Shown piece after piece: positions 38,153-45,907 of a DNA stretch of 64,000 nt. The DNA is from an uncultured Oceanospirillales bacterium (GTDB lineage: Bacteria; Pseudomonadota; Gammaproteobacteria; Xanthomonadales; SZUA-36). The stretch lies in contig CAJXKA010000001.1 of NCBI GenBank assembly GCA_913055655.1, forward strand, positions 310,001 to 374,000, given 5' to 3'. Made by a program: the position numbers and the translations under genes. A model generated the notes under the pieces. That model was given only the letters and a program-made list of their open reading frames with translations. It did no database searches and was not told where the DNA came from. Within the stretch, counting starts at the first letter, position 1. Every line of letters begins with the position of its first letter.

Positions 38153-38725
38153 ATGAAGTGTCTCTACTATCTGGCGCCGAACCTGGACAGCACGCAAGGT
38201 GTTGCCGATGACCTGCGGGATGTCGGGGTCGAAGAATGGTACCTGCACGTCATCAGTCACGACGAAGCGGGGCTGAAACGCAAACGAATCCATTCCGGAA
38301 ACCTGCTGGAAACCACTGACCTGGTTCGCGATGGCATTATCGGCGCGAATCTCGGCTTTATCGGCGCGGTGCTCGCCGCCGGCCTGGTCATGCTGTTCGA
38401 GCCGTTCGGGCCGGACACGCCGAAAGCGGCCTATTTCTTCGTGATCCTGGTGTTTACCCTGTTCGGCGCATGGGTCGGTGGCCTGACCGGTATCGACAGC
38501 GAGAATCGCAAAGTACGGCGCTTCCATGACGAACTGGCGGACGGCCAGTATCTCGCCCTGATTTATGCTTACAAGGAAAAAGAAAAGGCGATCCGCGCCA
38601 TGATGGACGCGCGGCACCCCGAGGCGCGGCTGGCGGCCGTGGACCGGCACTTCCTCAATCCTTTCAGCCGTTTGCGGCGCCGCCGGAACCCCGAAACCAC
38701 GCCGGACCGGCATTTGCCCGCCTGA
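38153..38725 (+). CDS. membrane protein resembling general-stress DUF1269-type proteins
   Basis: 190 residues. An N-terminal ferredoxin-like soluble part (LYYLAPNLDSTQGVADDLRDVGV) precedes two helices (about 60-83 and 92-114) separated by a short loop, then a basic C-terminal tail. The plan of a short sensor-like segment plus Gly-rich paired helices resembles stress proteins of the DUF1269/YflT group; the match is tentative. AAGGAGG lies 5 nt before the ATG. It is 31 nt after the PrsW gene and probably in the same transcript. Confidence 0.7.
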   Translation: MKCLYYLAPNLDSTQGVADDLRDVGVEEWYLHVISHDEAGLKRKRIHSGNLLETTDLVRDGIIGANLGFIGAVLAAGLVMLFEPFGPDTPKAAYFFVILVFTLFGAWVGGLTGIDSENRKVRRFHDELADGQYLALIYAYKEKEKAIRAMMDARHPEARLAAVDRHFLNPFSRLRRRRNPETTPDRHLPA

Positions 38726-38822
38726 AACAGGCATGCCGGTCAGCGGCCCTGACCGTTTCCCTGACCACTGATCGATAGGCTCGTTCCTGACATGACCCAT
38801 CCCGGGTGCAGGAGCCGAGCCA

Positions 38823-39323
38823 TTGAACCCAGAAAACAAGAACCCACCGTTACCGGACGAGAGTTACGTCCGGCCGCCTGAAACGCCCATTGATGCGAAT
38901 GCGCTGGTGTATGACCGGTCGCAGATGTCGCATTTCTACGATGCCCCCGGCGAGTTTGGCTGGTTTATCGAAGGGGCCGACTACGCCCTTCAGGGGCTGT
39001 CGGTCCTGACCACCGAGACCCAGCCCGGCGGCGGCCCGCCGCTTCATTGCCACGAATGTAACGAAGCCCATGTCATCGCCGCCGGTGAACGCTATCGCGG
39101 CATCATCGGCGATGAAGTTTTTGACATTGTCGGGCCCGCCATCGTGCGTGTTCCCGCCAATGTGCCCCATACCTTCATCAACGCCGGTGAATCCGTGCTT
39201 CACCTGGTCGGCATCCTGCCGACTGGCCGGGTCGACTACACCGAGCTTGGCCCCAACCCACTGGTCGAAGACCCGGCGGCCACGAGTGGGGCCGACCCAT
39301 CCCCGAGAAAGGAGGACAGCTGA
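38823..39323 (+). CDS. cupin-domain protein
   Basis: 166 residues with one cupin barrel (about 50-140): GGGPPLHCHECNEAHVIAAG supplies the metal-binding His/His/Glu set and PANVPHTFINAG the last His. TTG start at 38823 is supported by AGGAG 8 nt upstream. Small-molecule or sensing role unknown. The stop is one base before the next ATG. Confidence 0.85.
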   Translation: MNPENKNPPLPDESYVRPPETPIDANALVYDRSQMSHFYDAPGEFGWFIEGADYALQGLSVLTTETQPGGGPPLHCHECNEAHVIAAGERYRGIIGDEVFDIVGPAIVRVPANVPHTFINAGESVLHLVGILPTGRVDYTELGPNPLVEDPAATSGADPSPRKEDS

Positions 39324-39324
39324 T

Positions 39325-39846
39325 ATGAAACTGACAACACGACTGATGACCCTGGCAACCACCCTGGCCGTGTCCGGTACGGTGCTCGCAGGTGGCGCCC
39401 AGGGTGTCGACGAGGGCGCGCTCGTGCGGGCCGAACTGGACGCCCTGCAAGCGGCAACGTTGCACCTGCAACGGCTGGACAACGCGATCAACGAGGGCTG
39501 GAGCACGGATATTTCCGGTTGCGTCGAAATGCCCGGCGTGGGTGGCATGGGCCACCACTGGGCCGACCTGGCCCGTTTCGACGGTGAAGTCTCGCTGCTG
39601 GAACCGGAGGTGCTGGTGTTCGAGCCCATGCCGGACGGCAGCCGGCGACTGGTGGCGCTGGAATACATCGTTCCCGTGGCCGCCTGGGCCGGTGGCGATG
39701 AGACCGCGCCACGGCTTTTTGGCCGCGATTTCCACGTGCTCGAGGCGATCGACTCATGGATCCTGCACGTGTGGTTGTACCGCAACAATCCGGCCGGGAT
39801 GTTCGAGGACTTCAATCCGAACGTTAATTGCGATCACGCGGAATGA
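39325..39846 (+). CDS. hypothetical secreted protein
   Basis: 173 residues with a signal peptide (LMTLATTLAVSGTVLAGG). The mature part has a motif-like CVEMPGVGGMGHHWADL followed by beta-rich sequence ending NVNCDHAE; the two Cys may pair. Homologues of this form are often left unnamed. AGGAGG lies just upstream, and it is coupled to the cupin gene. Confidence 0.7.
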   Translation: MKLTTRLMTLATTLAVSGTVLAGGAQGVDEGALVRAELDALQAATLHLQRLDNAINEGWSTDISGCVEMPGVGGMGHHWADLARFDGEVSLLEPEVLVFEPMPDGSRRLVALEYIVPVAAWAGGDETAPRLFGRDFHVLEAIDSWILHVWLYRNNPAGMFEDFNPNVNCDHAE

Positions 39847-39860
39847 GGTCATGACTGGCC

Positions 39861-39866
39861 TATACT
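39861..39866 (+). promoter_or_regulatory. candidate -10 box, leaderless start
   Basis: TATACT lies 7 nt before the ATG of the STAND regulator, placing transcription start at or beside the start codon. No ribosome-binding site is present. Confidence 0.4.
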
Positions 39867-39873
39867 TTCGTCC

Positions 39874-42873
39874 ATGACAGGTGAAACGGGCCAACTGAAG
39901 GGGCGCGTGCCGGTTCCGGTGACGCGCCTTTTCGGTCGTGATTCAGACCTGGCGAAACTGGGTGAGCTACTGGTGCATGAGCCCGTGGTGACCATCACGG
40001 CGCTGGGCGGCGGTGGCAAGACCCGGGTGGCTGGCGCACTTGCGGCAAGCCGGTCGGCCGAAGACGGTGCCGTGGCGTGGGTGGACCTGCAGGGCGTGGC
40101 CACTGACGGGCAGGTTGCGACTGAAACCAGTCGCGCCTGTCACCTTCGCATTCCCCCTGGCGTGACGCCGATCGATGCGCTGACCCGTTTCCTCGCCGAC
40201 CGTGACTTCCTGCTGGTGCTCGACAATTGTGAGACCTGCCTGGCGGGATGTGCTGAACTGGTGGCCGAACTGACGTCCCGCTGCCCGAGGCTGCGAGTGC
40301 TGGCCACCAGCCGGGAGCCGCTGCAGGTACCGGGCGAGACGGTGTGGCAGTTGCCGCCACTGGCGGTTCCCGACGACCCGGTCGCCGCCAGGACGTCAGC
40401 CGCGGTCCAGTGCTTTGCCGACCGGGCCAGGCGGGCCTATGCGGGGTTCCGGCTGGACGAGGAATCGATTCCAAACGTGGTGGCCATCTGCCGCCAGCTG
40501 GAGGGTGTGCCGCTGGCGATCGAACTCGCGGCCGCCCTGGTCCGCGTCGCATCGCTGGCTGAACTGAGGGCGCAACTGGAGCACGGCATTGACGCCCTGG
40601 GCCGGAACTCACGTGGGCTTCCGGCGCGGCATGCGAGCATGGATGCCGCGCTTGATGGCAGTCTTCTCGCCCTGGATGACGCCCAGCGCATGGCCCTGGT
40701 CAACCTGGCCGTCTTTGAGGGAGGGTTCGATCCCTCCGCGGCGGAGTCACTGGCCATGCTGGGCCAACCTGAACCGGACCGGCTGCAGGTCCGGGAAATC
40801 CTGGCGGCGTTGGTGGACAAGTCACTGCTGGTCGCCGAAACCGGTTCGGAAATCGCCAGGTTCCGCATGCTCGAGCCGGTGCGCCAGTACGTGCGCGAAC
40901 ATCATGCCGAAGACCGCTGGCCGGCGATTTGCGCGAAGCACCGTGAATGGTACCTGGCGTGGCTGGCGTCCTGGACCGGGCGCTTCAAGGGGGAAGGCCG
41001 GCGCCGCGCGGTGGCCGCGTTTGATCGCGAGCATGACAACCTTTCCGCCGCATGGCAGTCCGCCGTGGTGGCGCGGGATATCGACGCGCTTAACCAGATG
41101 GCGGCCGGGCTGTTCTGGTACTGGAATTTCGCCGGCCGGTTTCACGAGGGGCGCGAGCGATGTGAGTCCGCGCTTGCGGCCCTGGGTGAGGACGTCGGCA
41201 GGGCGGGCGACCTGGCACACGCGGCCGGGGCCTTGCTATGGATGCACTCCGAGATATCCGGCGCCAGGCGTTGGTTGCGAAAGGCGGCGGAGACGGCACA
41301 ACGGTCTGGTGACTGCGTGCTTGAGGGCCTGGTATTGCGCGAGCTGGCGGGTGTCGAGATCACGCAGGGCGAGTTCGCGTCGGCACGTGACCTGTATGCC
41401 CGGTCCGTGGCGTTGCTGGCCGAGACCGAGGCCGACTGGGATCGCGCGCTGGCCTGCAATGGCCATGCGGACGCCTTGCAGGCGCTTGGAGACCAGGACG
41501 ACGCCCGCGCGCCGCGATTCGAAGCCCTGGCGTTGTTCAGTGAGCTGGATGATCCCTGGGGGCGTGCCCTGAGCCTGTTCGGCCTGGCGGTCGGGGCCGC
41601 GATGAATGGGCAACGGCTCGCCGCGCGCCGCGATGGTGAGCGTGCCGCCCGGTTGCAACGGGTCGATGGCGACAGCTGGAACATCACCCAGTGTGAAGTT
41701 TTGCTGGGCGACATCGAGTGGCTGGAGTCCCGGGCTGCCACGGCAATCACCCACTACCGCGAAGCGCTGCGTCACAATACCGAGGTGGGTGACCGCATCA
41801 TCGCGGCCTACGTCATTGAACGCCTGGCTGATATCGAATTGCGGGCCGGGCAGGCCGAGCGCGCGACCAGGCTGATGGCCTCGACCCGGTCCCGCTGGGC
41901 GCAGTCCGACGCAAACTACACTTACGGACAGTTCAAGCCCCTCGATGAAAGCGAAATGGTGGCGTCAATGCGAAACCTCGTCGATGAAAACGAGTTTGAC
42001 CTCGCATGGACCGGCGGGCGCGCAATGGGTTTCGACGCATCGGTGGCGTTCGCGTTGCAGGACGAAACCGATGCCCTGCCGGAACGCGAAGCACGGGCGC
42101 CGAAACAGCCGGGCCTTGAAATCACGGGGCTGGGCGACGCCGTTGTGAAACGTGAGGGCGTGGAACTCACCACCAGGGACTGGGGATATGCCCTGCCACG
42201 CGAGCTGCTGTTCTACCTGCTGTTGAATGGCCCCTGTGACAAGGAGCGCATTGGTGCGGATTTCTGGCCTGAAGCCTCGCAGGAACAACTGCGTGGCCGA
42301 TTCCGGACCACCTTGTACCAGCTACGGCGTGCCATCGGTCGTCCGGAGCTGATCCGTTTCGTCGATGGTCGCTACCAGTTTGAGCGGACGGGCGATGCCC
42401 GTTTCGACGTGGATGAATTCAGTGCGGCGCTGGACCGGGCGGACGCGATGGATGACCGGCAGTCGGCGTGCTATCGGCAGGCGCTGGCTTCAGCCCTGGC
42501 CCTGTACGGCGGTGACCTGCTGGCCGGTGAGGATTCCGGTGACTGGGTGATTCCGCACCGTGAACGGTTGCGCCGGCGATTCATGGACGCGGCCGTGGCC
42601 TTCGGAAACGCCTGTGTCCCGGCCGCAATGACAGACGATGCGATCCGGGTACTGGACACAGCTGCTGCGATGGACCCTTTTGATGAGCGCCTGGCGCGGG
42701 CCAGGGCCCGGGTGCTTGATGCCAGCGGCCAGCGCCAGGCGGCTTTAAGGGTCCTGGACGACACCAGCGCCTGTCTTCTCGAGGAACTGGATGCAGAACC
42801 GGCGGCGGAAACCCGCGCACTTCGGCGCGAGATCGCCGGTGGCAATGACGGCACCGGTGTGGCAAAGGCATAA
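39874..42873 (+). CDS. STAND-type ATPase regulator with TPRs and C-terminal BTAD/wHTH
   Basis: 999-residue cytoplasmic regulator. An NB-ARC-like ATPase (about 15-330) has a P-loop reading GGGGKT (45-50) and Walker B FLLVLDNCE. A middle segment (about 360-700) consists of TPR-type helices. A winged helix of the OmpR/SARP kind (about 748-835) is followed by a bacterial transcriptional activation domain (about 845-990). This is the AfsR/SARP set of modules in inverted order, with the DNA-binding part last. Such proteins couple nucleotide state and ligand sensing to transcription. Target genes are unknown; the terminator right after the stop makes it monocistronic. Confidence 0.88.
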   Translation: MTGETGQLKGRVPVPVTRLFGRDSDLAKLGELLVHEPVVTITALGGGGKTRVAGALAASRSAEDGAVAWVDLQGVATDGQVATETSRACHLRIPPGVTPIDALTRFLADRDFLLVLDNCETCLAGCAELVAELTSRCPRLRVLATSREPLQVPGETVWQLPPLAVPDDPVAARTSAAVQCFADRARRAYAGFRLDEESIPNVVAICRQLEGVPLAIELAAALVRVASLAELRAQLEHGIDALGRNSRGLPARHASMDAALDGSLLALDDAQRMALVNLAVFEGGFDPSAAESLAMLGQPEPDRLQVREILAALVDKSLLVAETGSEIARFRMLEPVRQYVREHHAEDRWPAICAKHREWYLAWLASWTGRFKGEGRRRAVAAFDREHDNLSAAWQSAVVARDIDALNQMAAGLFWYWNFAGRFHEGRERCESALAALGEDVGRAGDLAHAAGALLWMHSEISGARRWLRKAAETAQRSGDCVLEGLVLRELAGVEITQGEFASARDLYARSVALLAETEADWDRALACNGHADALQALGDQDDARAPRFEALALFSELDDPWGRALSLFGLAVGAAMNGQRLAARRDGERAARLQRVDGDSWNITQCEVLLGDIEWLESRAATAITHYREALRHNTEVGDRIIAAYVIERLADIELRAGQAERATRLMASTRSRWAQSDANYTYGQFKPLDESEMVASMRNLVDENEFDLAWTGGRAMGFDASVAFALQDETDALPEREARAPKQPGLEITGLGDAVVKREGVELTTRDWGYALPRELLFYLLLNGPCDKERIGADFWPEASQEQLRGRFRTTLYQLRRAIGRPELIRFVDGRYQFERTGDARFDVDEFSAALDRADAMDDRQSACYRQALASALALYGGDLLAGEDSGDWVIPHRERLRRRFMDAAVAFGNACVPAAMTDDAIRVLDTAAAMDPFDERLARARARVLDASGQRQAALRVLDDTSACLLEELDAEPAAETRALRREIAGGNDGTGVAKA

Positions 42874-42907
42874 AAAAACCGGGTGACTCGCGCCACCCGG
42901 TCTTTTC
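42872..42907. terminator. bidirectional hairpin terminator
   Basis: Run of A, then ACCGGGTG, 8-nt loop, CACCCGGT and a T-rich stretch. It lies between the convergent STAND regulator and peroxiredoxin genes and can serve both. Confidence 0.8.
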
Positions 42908-42950
42908 ATTTCACGGCCTGCCGGCCGTCAGCTGTACTTCAGCCCGGTGT

Positions 42951-43478
42951 TTAAGCCTGGCTCTTGATGTAGTTCAGCATGGTTTCGTAGTCGCTGACTT
43001 CGAACGGGTCGGTCGGGCAGTTGTCTTCCTTGCCCGGCTCGCTGAAGATCTTCTCGATCTCGCCGTCGTTAACCAGCATGGAGTAGCGCCATGAACGCGG
43101 GCCGAAACCGAGGTTGTCCTTGGCGACCAGCATGTCCATGCCCTTGGTGAACTCGAACGAGCCGTCCGGCAGCAGTTTCACCTTCTCCACGCCCTGGTGC
43201 TGGCCCCACTGGTACATGGTGAAGGCGTCATTGACGCTCAGGCAGTAGATTTCATCAATGCCGGCGGCCTTGAATTCTTCGTAGTGCTCTTCGTAACCCG
43301 GCAGGTGGGTGGACGAGCAGGTCGGGGTGAACGCGCCGGGCAGGGCGAAGACGACGACCTTCTTGCCGGCGAACACGTCGTCGGTGGTGACATCCTGCCA
43401 GCGGAACGGGTTCGGGCCTTCGACGGACTCGTCGCGGACGCGGGTCTTGAAGGTGACCTGTGGGACTCGATTGCTCAT
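42951..43478 (-). CDS. peroxiredoxin (Prx5 type)
   Basis: 175 residues reducing hydrogen peroxide or organic peroxides. The peroxidatic cysteine is in PGAFTPTCSSTHLPGYEEH, characteristic of the Prx5/AhpE-like group. The ATG at 43478 (MSNRVPQVTFKTRV) fits the family start and has GGAG about 10 nt upstream. No fused glutaredoxin domain is present, so an external thiol must recycle it. Confidence 0.93.
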   Translation of the reverse strand: MSNRVPQVTFKTRVRDESVEGPNPFRWQDVTTDDVFAGKKVVVFALPGAFTPTCSSTHLPGYEEHYEEFKAAGIDEIYCLSVNDAFTMYQWGQHQGVEKVKLLPDGSFEFTKGMDMLVAKDNLGFGPRSWRYSMLVNDGEIEKIFSEPGKEDNCPTDPFEVSDYETMLNYIKSQA

Positions 43479-43699
43479 GATTTTCAATCTCCGGTTTGGT
43501 TTAAAGAACACATTGTCGCGTTCATGCGATGCGGCTATGTTACAGAAGCCAATTAATATTTAAAATCGATTGTTTTTATGGTTGTGATAGTGGAAAACTA
43601 TTCAATATGACCGCCCCGCATGATGTGTGCGACATGCTAATGAGTAGTGTCCCGTGACAACTAATTCAAGCTTAGCAAACCGGTGGCGTAACGCCGCCT

Positions 43700-43708
43700 T
43701 GCTAGAAT
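43700..43708 (+). promoter_or_regulatory. candidate extended -10 promoter, leaderless start
   Basis: TGC followed by TAGAAT ends 7 nt before the ATG of adenosine deaminase at 43716; no ribosome-binding site lies between. A more A/T-rich upstream region (43550-43680) lies between this gene and the divergent peroxiredoxin gene. Confidence 0.45.
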
Positions 43709-43715
43709 CAGGCAC

Positions 43716-44750
43716 ATGAGAATGGAAAATAATGAAACCGGCGGCTGGATCGACCCGGCCCTGCCGTTATGCGAGCTGCACCGGCACCTGGACGGTAACG
43801 TGCGCGTCGCCACGATTCTTGACCTGGCGCGCCGGCACCGCATCGAATTGCCGGCGAACGATGTCGAAACACTCGCGCCTTTTGTGCACATCGACGACAG
43901 CGAGCCGGGCCTGGTGGCATTTCTCAAGCGATTTGAATACCTGGTGGCGGTGCTGGCGGATGACGACGCCTGCCGCCGCGTGGCGCGCGAGAATGTCGAG
44001 GATGCCGCGGCCGAGGGCATCGACTATATCGAACTTCGTTTCAGCCCCGCGTTCATGGCGGAGCGTCATGGCCTGGACCCCCGCGCCGTTATTGACGCGT
44101 GCGCGGAGGGTGTGGCCGAGGGCGTGGCCGCGACCAGCGTGAAAGTGGCGCTGATCGGCATTCTCAGCCGTACCTACGGCGTGGACGCCTGCATGCGCGA
44201 ACTGGACGCCGTGCTGGACCGCCGTGAGCATTTCGTGGCCGTCGACCTGGCCGGCGACGAGGCCGGCTACCCGCCCGCGCTGTTTCGCCCCCATTTCGAC
44301 CGCGTCCGCGAAGCCGGTTTGCACGTGACCGTGCATGCCGGTGAGGCGGCGGGGCCCGAAAGCGTCTGGTCGGCCATCAACGACCTAGGCGCAGAGCGTA
44401 TCGGGCATGGCTTTCGCTCGGCGGAAGACCCGGAACTGGTGCAGGAACTGGCATCGACCGGTATCGGGCTGGAGTGTTGTCCCACGTCGAACCTGCATAT
44501 CCAGGCCGTCGAACGCTACGCGGACCACCCCATCCGGGCCCTGGCGGCGCAGGGCGTGCGGTTTTGCCTGAACACCGATGATCCCGGCATCAGCGCGGTG
44601 ACGCTGGCGCATGAATATTCGGTCGCGGCCCCGGCCATTGGCCTGGACCGGGCCACCGTGCGCCGTTCCCAGGCGGACGCCCTCGCCATGGCATTCCTGT
44701 CGGATATCGAGCGTGACGCGCTGGTGCGCAAGGCCGGAGCGCGGAGTTAA
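43716..44750 (+). CDS. add: adenosine deaminase
   Basis: Purine salvage enzyme turning adenosine into inosine. 344 residues. Zinc and catalytic motifs are visible: CELHRHLDGN (His-x-His), VTVHAGEAAG (Glu), RIGHGFR (His) and LNTDDPGIS (Asp pair). A start two codons later (43722) is also possible. It is followed by a T-rich hairpin. Confidence 0.95.
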   Translation: MRMENNETGGWIDPALPLCELHRHLDGNVRVATILDLARRHRIELPANDVETLAPFVHIDDSEPGLVAFLKRFEYLVAVLADDDACRRVARENVEDAAAEGIDYIELRFSPAFMAERHGLDPRAVIDACAEGVAEGVAATSVKVALIGILSRTYGVDACMRELDAVLDRREHFVAVDLAGDEAGYPPALFRPHFDRVREAGLHVTVHAGEAAGPESVWSAINDLGAERIGHGFRSAEDPELVQELASTGIGLECCPTSNLHIQAVERYADHPIRALAAQGVRFCLNTDDPGISAVTLAHEYSVAAPAIGLDRATVRRSQADALAMAFLSDIERDALVRKAGARS

Positions 44751-44861
44751 GCAGAATTGAGCTCGCCGGCGTCACACCGGCGTCATATTTCCTTGTCAGT
44801 ATGCACCCAATGGCCCGTCACCCTGGCGGACCATTTCCGACACGGCTTTCTCTGAGCCTTG

Positions 44862-44894
44862 GCCGCCCACCTGCCATTCGGGCGGCTTTTTTTT
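44862..44894 (+). terminator. Rho-independent terminator
   Basis: GCCGCCC, 11-nt loop, GGGCGGC and eight T. It ends the add transcript about 110 nt after the stop. The 295-base gap 44751-45045 otherwise shows no gene I can support. Confidence 0.88.
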
Positions 44895-45045
44895 GCCCGC
44901 AGGAAACAAAGATTGCTTGAAGCGCGACCCGTGTTGGTGAAAAATGTCGTGATGGCATGGGTTTACGCGTGCCTGGGGGTCACGTTGAACCATGGCGTGA
45001 ACAGGGAAAAGAAGTCCAAAACACAAACGTTTCGGGGTTAATGAC

Positions 45046-45870
45046 ATGAGGGGGTGGTTCAAGTGGACGGTGCTGCTCGCGCTCGCCGCGGGCTATGTCG
45101 TCGTTGCGCTGATGTACTGGCGCAGCAGCGAGATGTTGTCACGCCAGTATTCCGCCACCTCCCGATCCCTGCCGGTATCCACCGACCCGGATGTCATCGC
45201 CCGCGGCGAAACCCTGGCAACACTTTACGGTTGCTACCGCGGCTGTCACGGCCCGACCATGCAGGGCGCCGTGCTGGCCGAGGGTACGCTGGTCGGAAGC
45301 ATCGTCGCACCGAACCTGACGGCGGCCATTCGCGAGCGTTCCCTGACCGCGTTTGAAGCGGTCGTCCGCCAGGGCGTCAAGCCTGACGGCACCAGTGTTT
45401 TCCATATGCCTTCCGCGGGCTACGCGGTCATGACCGACGCGGACTTCACGGCCATCACCAGCTTTATCCGTGCCTACCCGATCCAGGTGGACCAGCAGCC
45501 GCCGTCGAAATTCGGCCTGACCAGTCGCGTGGCCCTGTTGACGGGTGCGCTGGACGCGCAGGCGGAATTGGTGCGTGACGCGCCCTGGCGCGAGGGCTTC
45601 CGCACGGAACCGCGACGCCTGGGCGAGTACCTGGTCCGCAACGCCTGTATAGAGTGTCACGGCCCCGACCCATTGCGCGGTGTCGGTGAGGTGCCCGCAC
45701 TCAGCCGTGCACGCGATTACGACAAGTGGGAGTTTGTCGGCTTTATGCAGACGGGGAGTACGCTTGGCGGCGAAGTGCTGGCGCGCAAGTCTGAAATGGT
45801 GCGTGAACGCTTCGGCTCACTGACCGAAGACGAACTCGAGGCCATTTACGCTTACCTCGAGACGTTCTGA
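45046..45870 (+). CDS. membrane-anchored dihaem cytochrome c with atypical CX3CH site
   Basis: 274 residues: N-terminal anchor (about 8-24), then two cytochrome c domains. The second haem site is ordinary (CIECH, residues 201-205). The first reads CYRGCH (63-68), with three residues between the cysteines instead of two. Candidate axial Met lies in HMPSAGY. The protein would carry electrons in the periplasm, but no oxidase or dehydrogenase is adjacent. Whether the first site binds haem is uncertain. Confidence 0.85.
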   Translation: MRGWFKWTVLLALAAGYVVVALMYWRSSEMLSRQYSATSRSLPVSTDPDVIARGETLATLYGCYRGCHGPTMQGAVLAEGTLVGSIVAPNLTAAIRERSLTAFEAVVRQGVKPDGTSVFHMPSAGYAVMTDADFTAITSFIRAYPIQVDQQPPSKFGLTSRVALLTGALDAQAELVRDAPWREGFRTEPRRLGEYLVRNACIECHGPDPLRGVGEVPALSRARDYDKWEFVGFMQTGSTLGGEVLARKSEMVRERFGSLTEDELEAIYAYLETF

Positions 45871-45907
45871 CGCGACCGTACTGGCGCGACGTCGCCAGGC
45901 CACGGCG

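Noticed and set aside
44859-45041. 60-codon open frame before the cytochrome gene
   Set aside because: It starts inside a Rho-independent terminator and has no ribosome-binding site.
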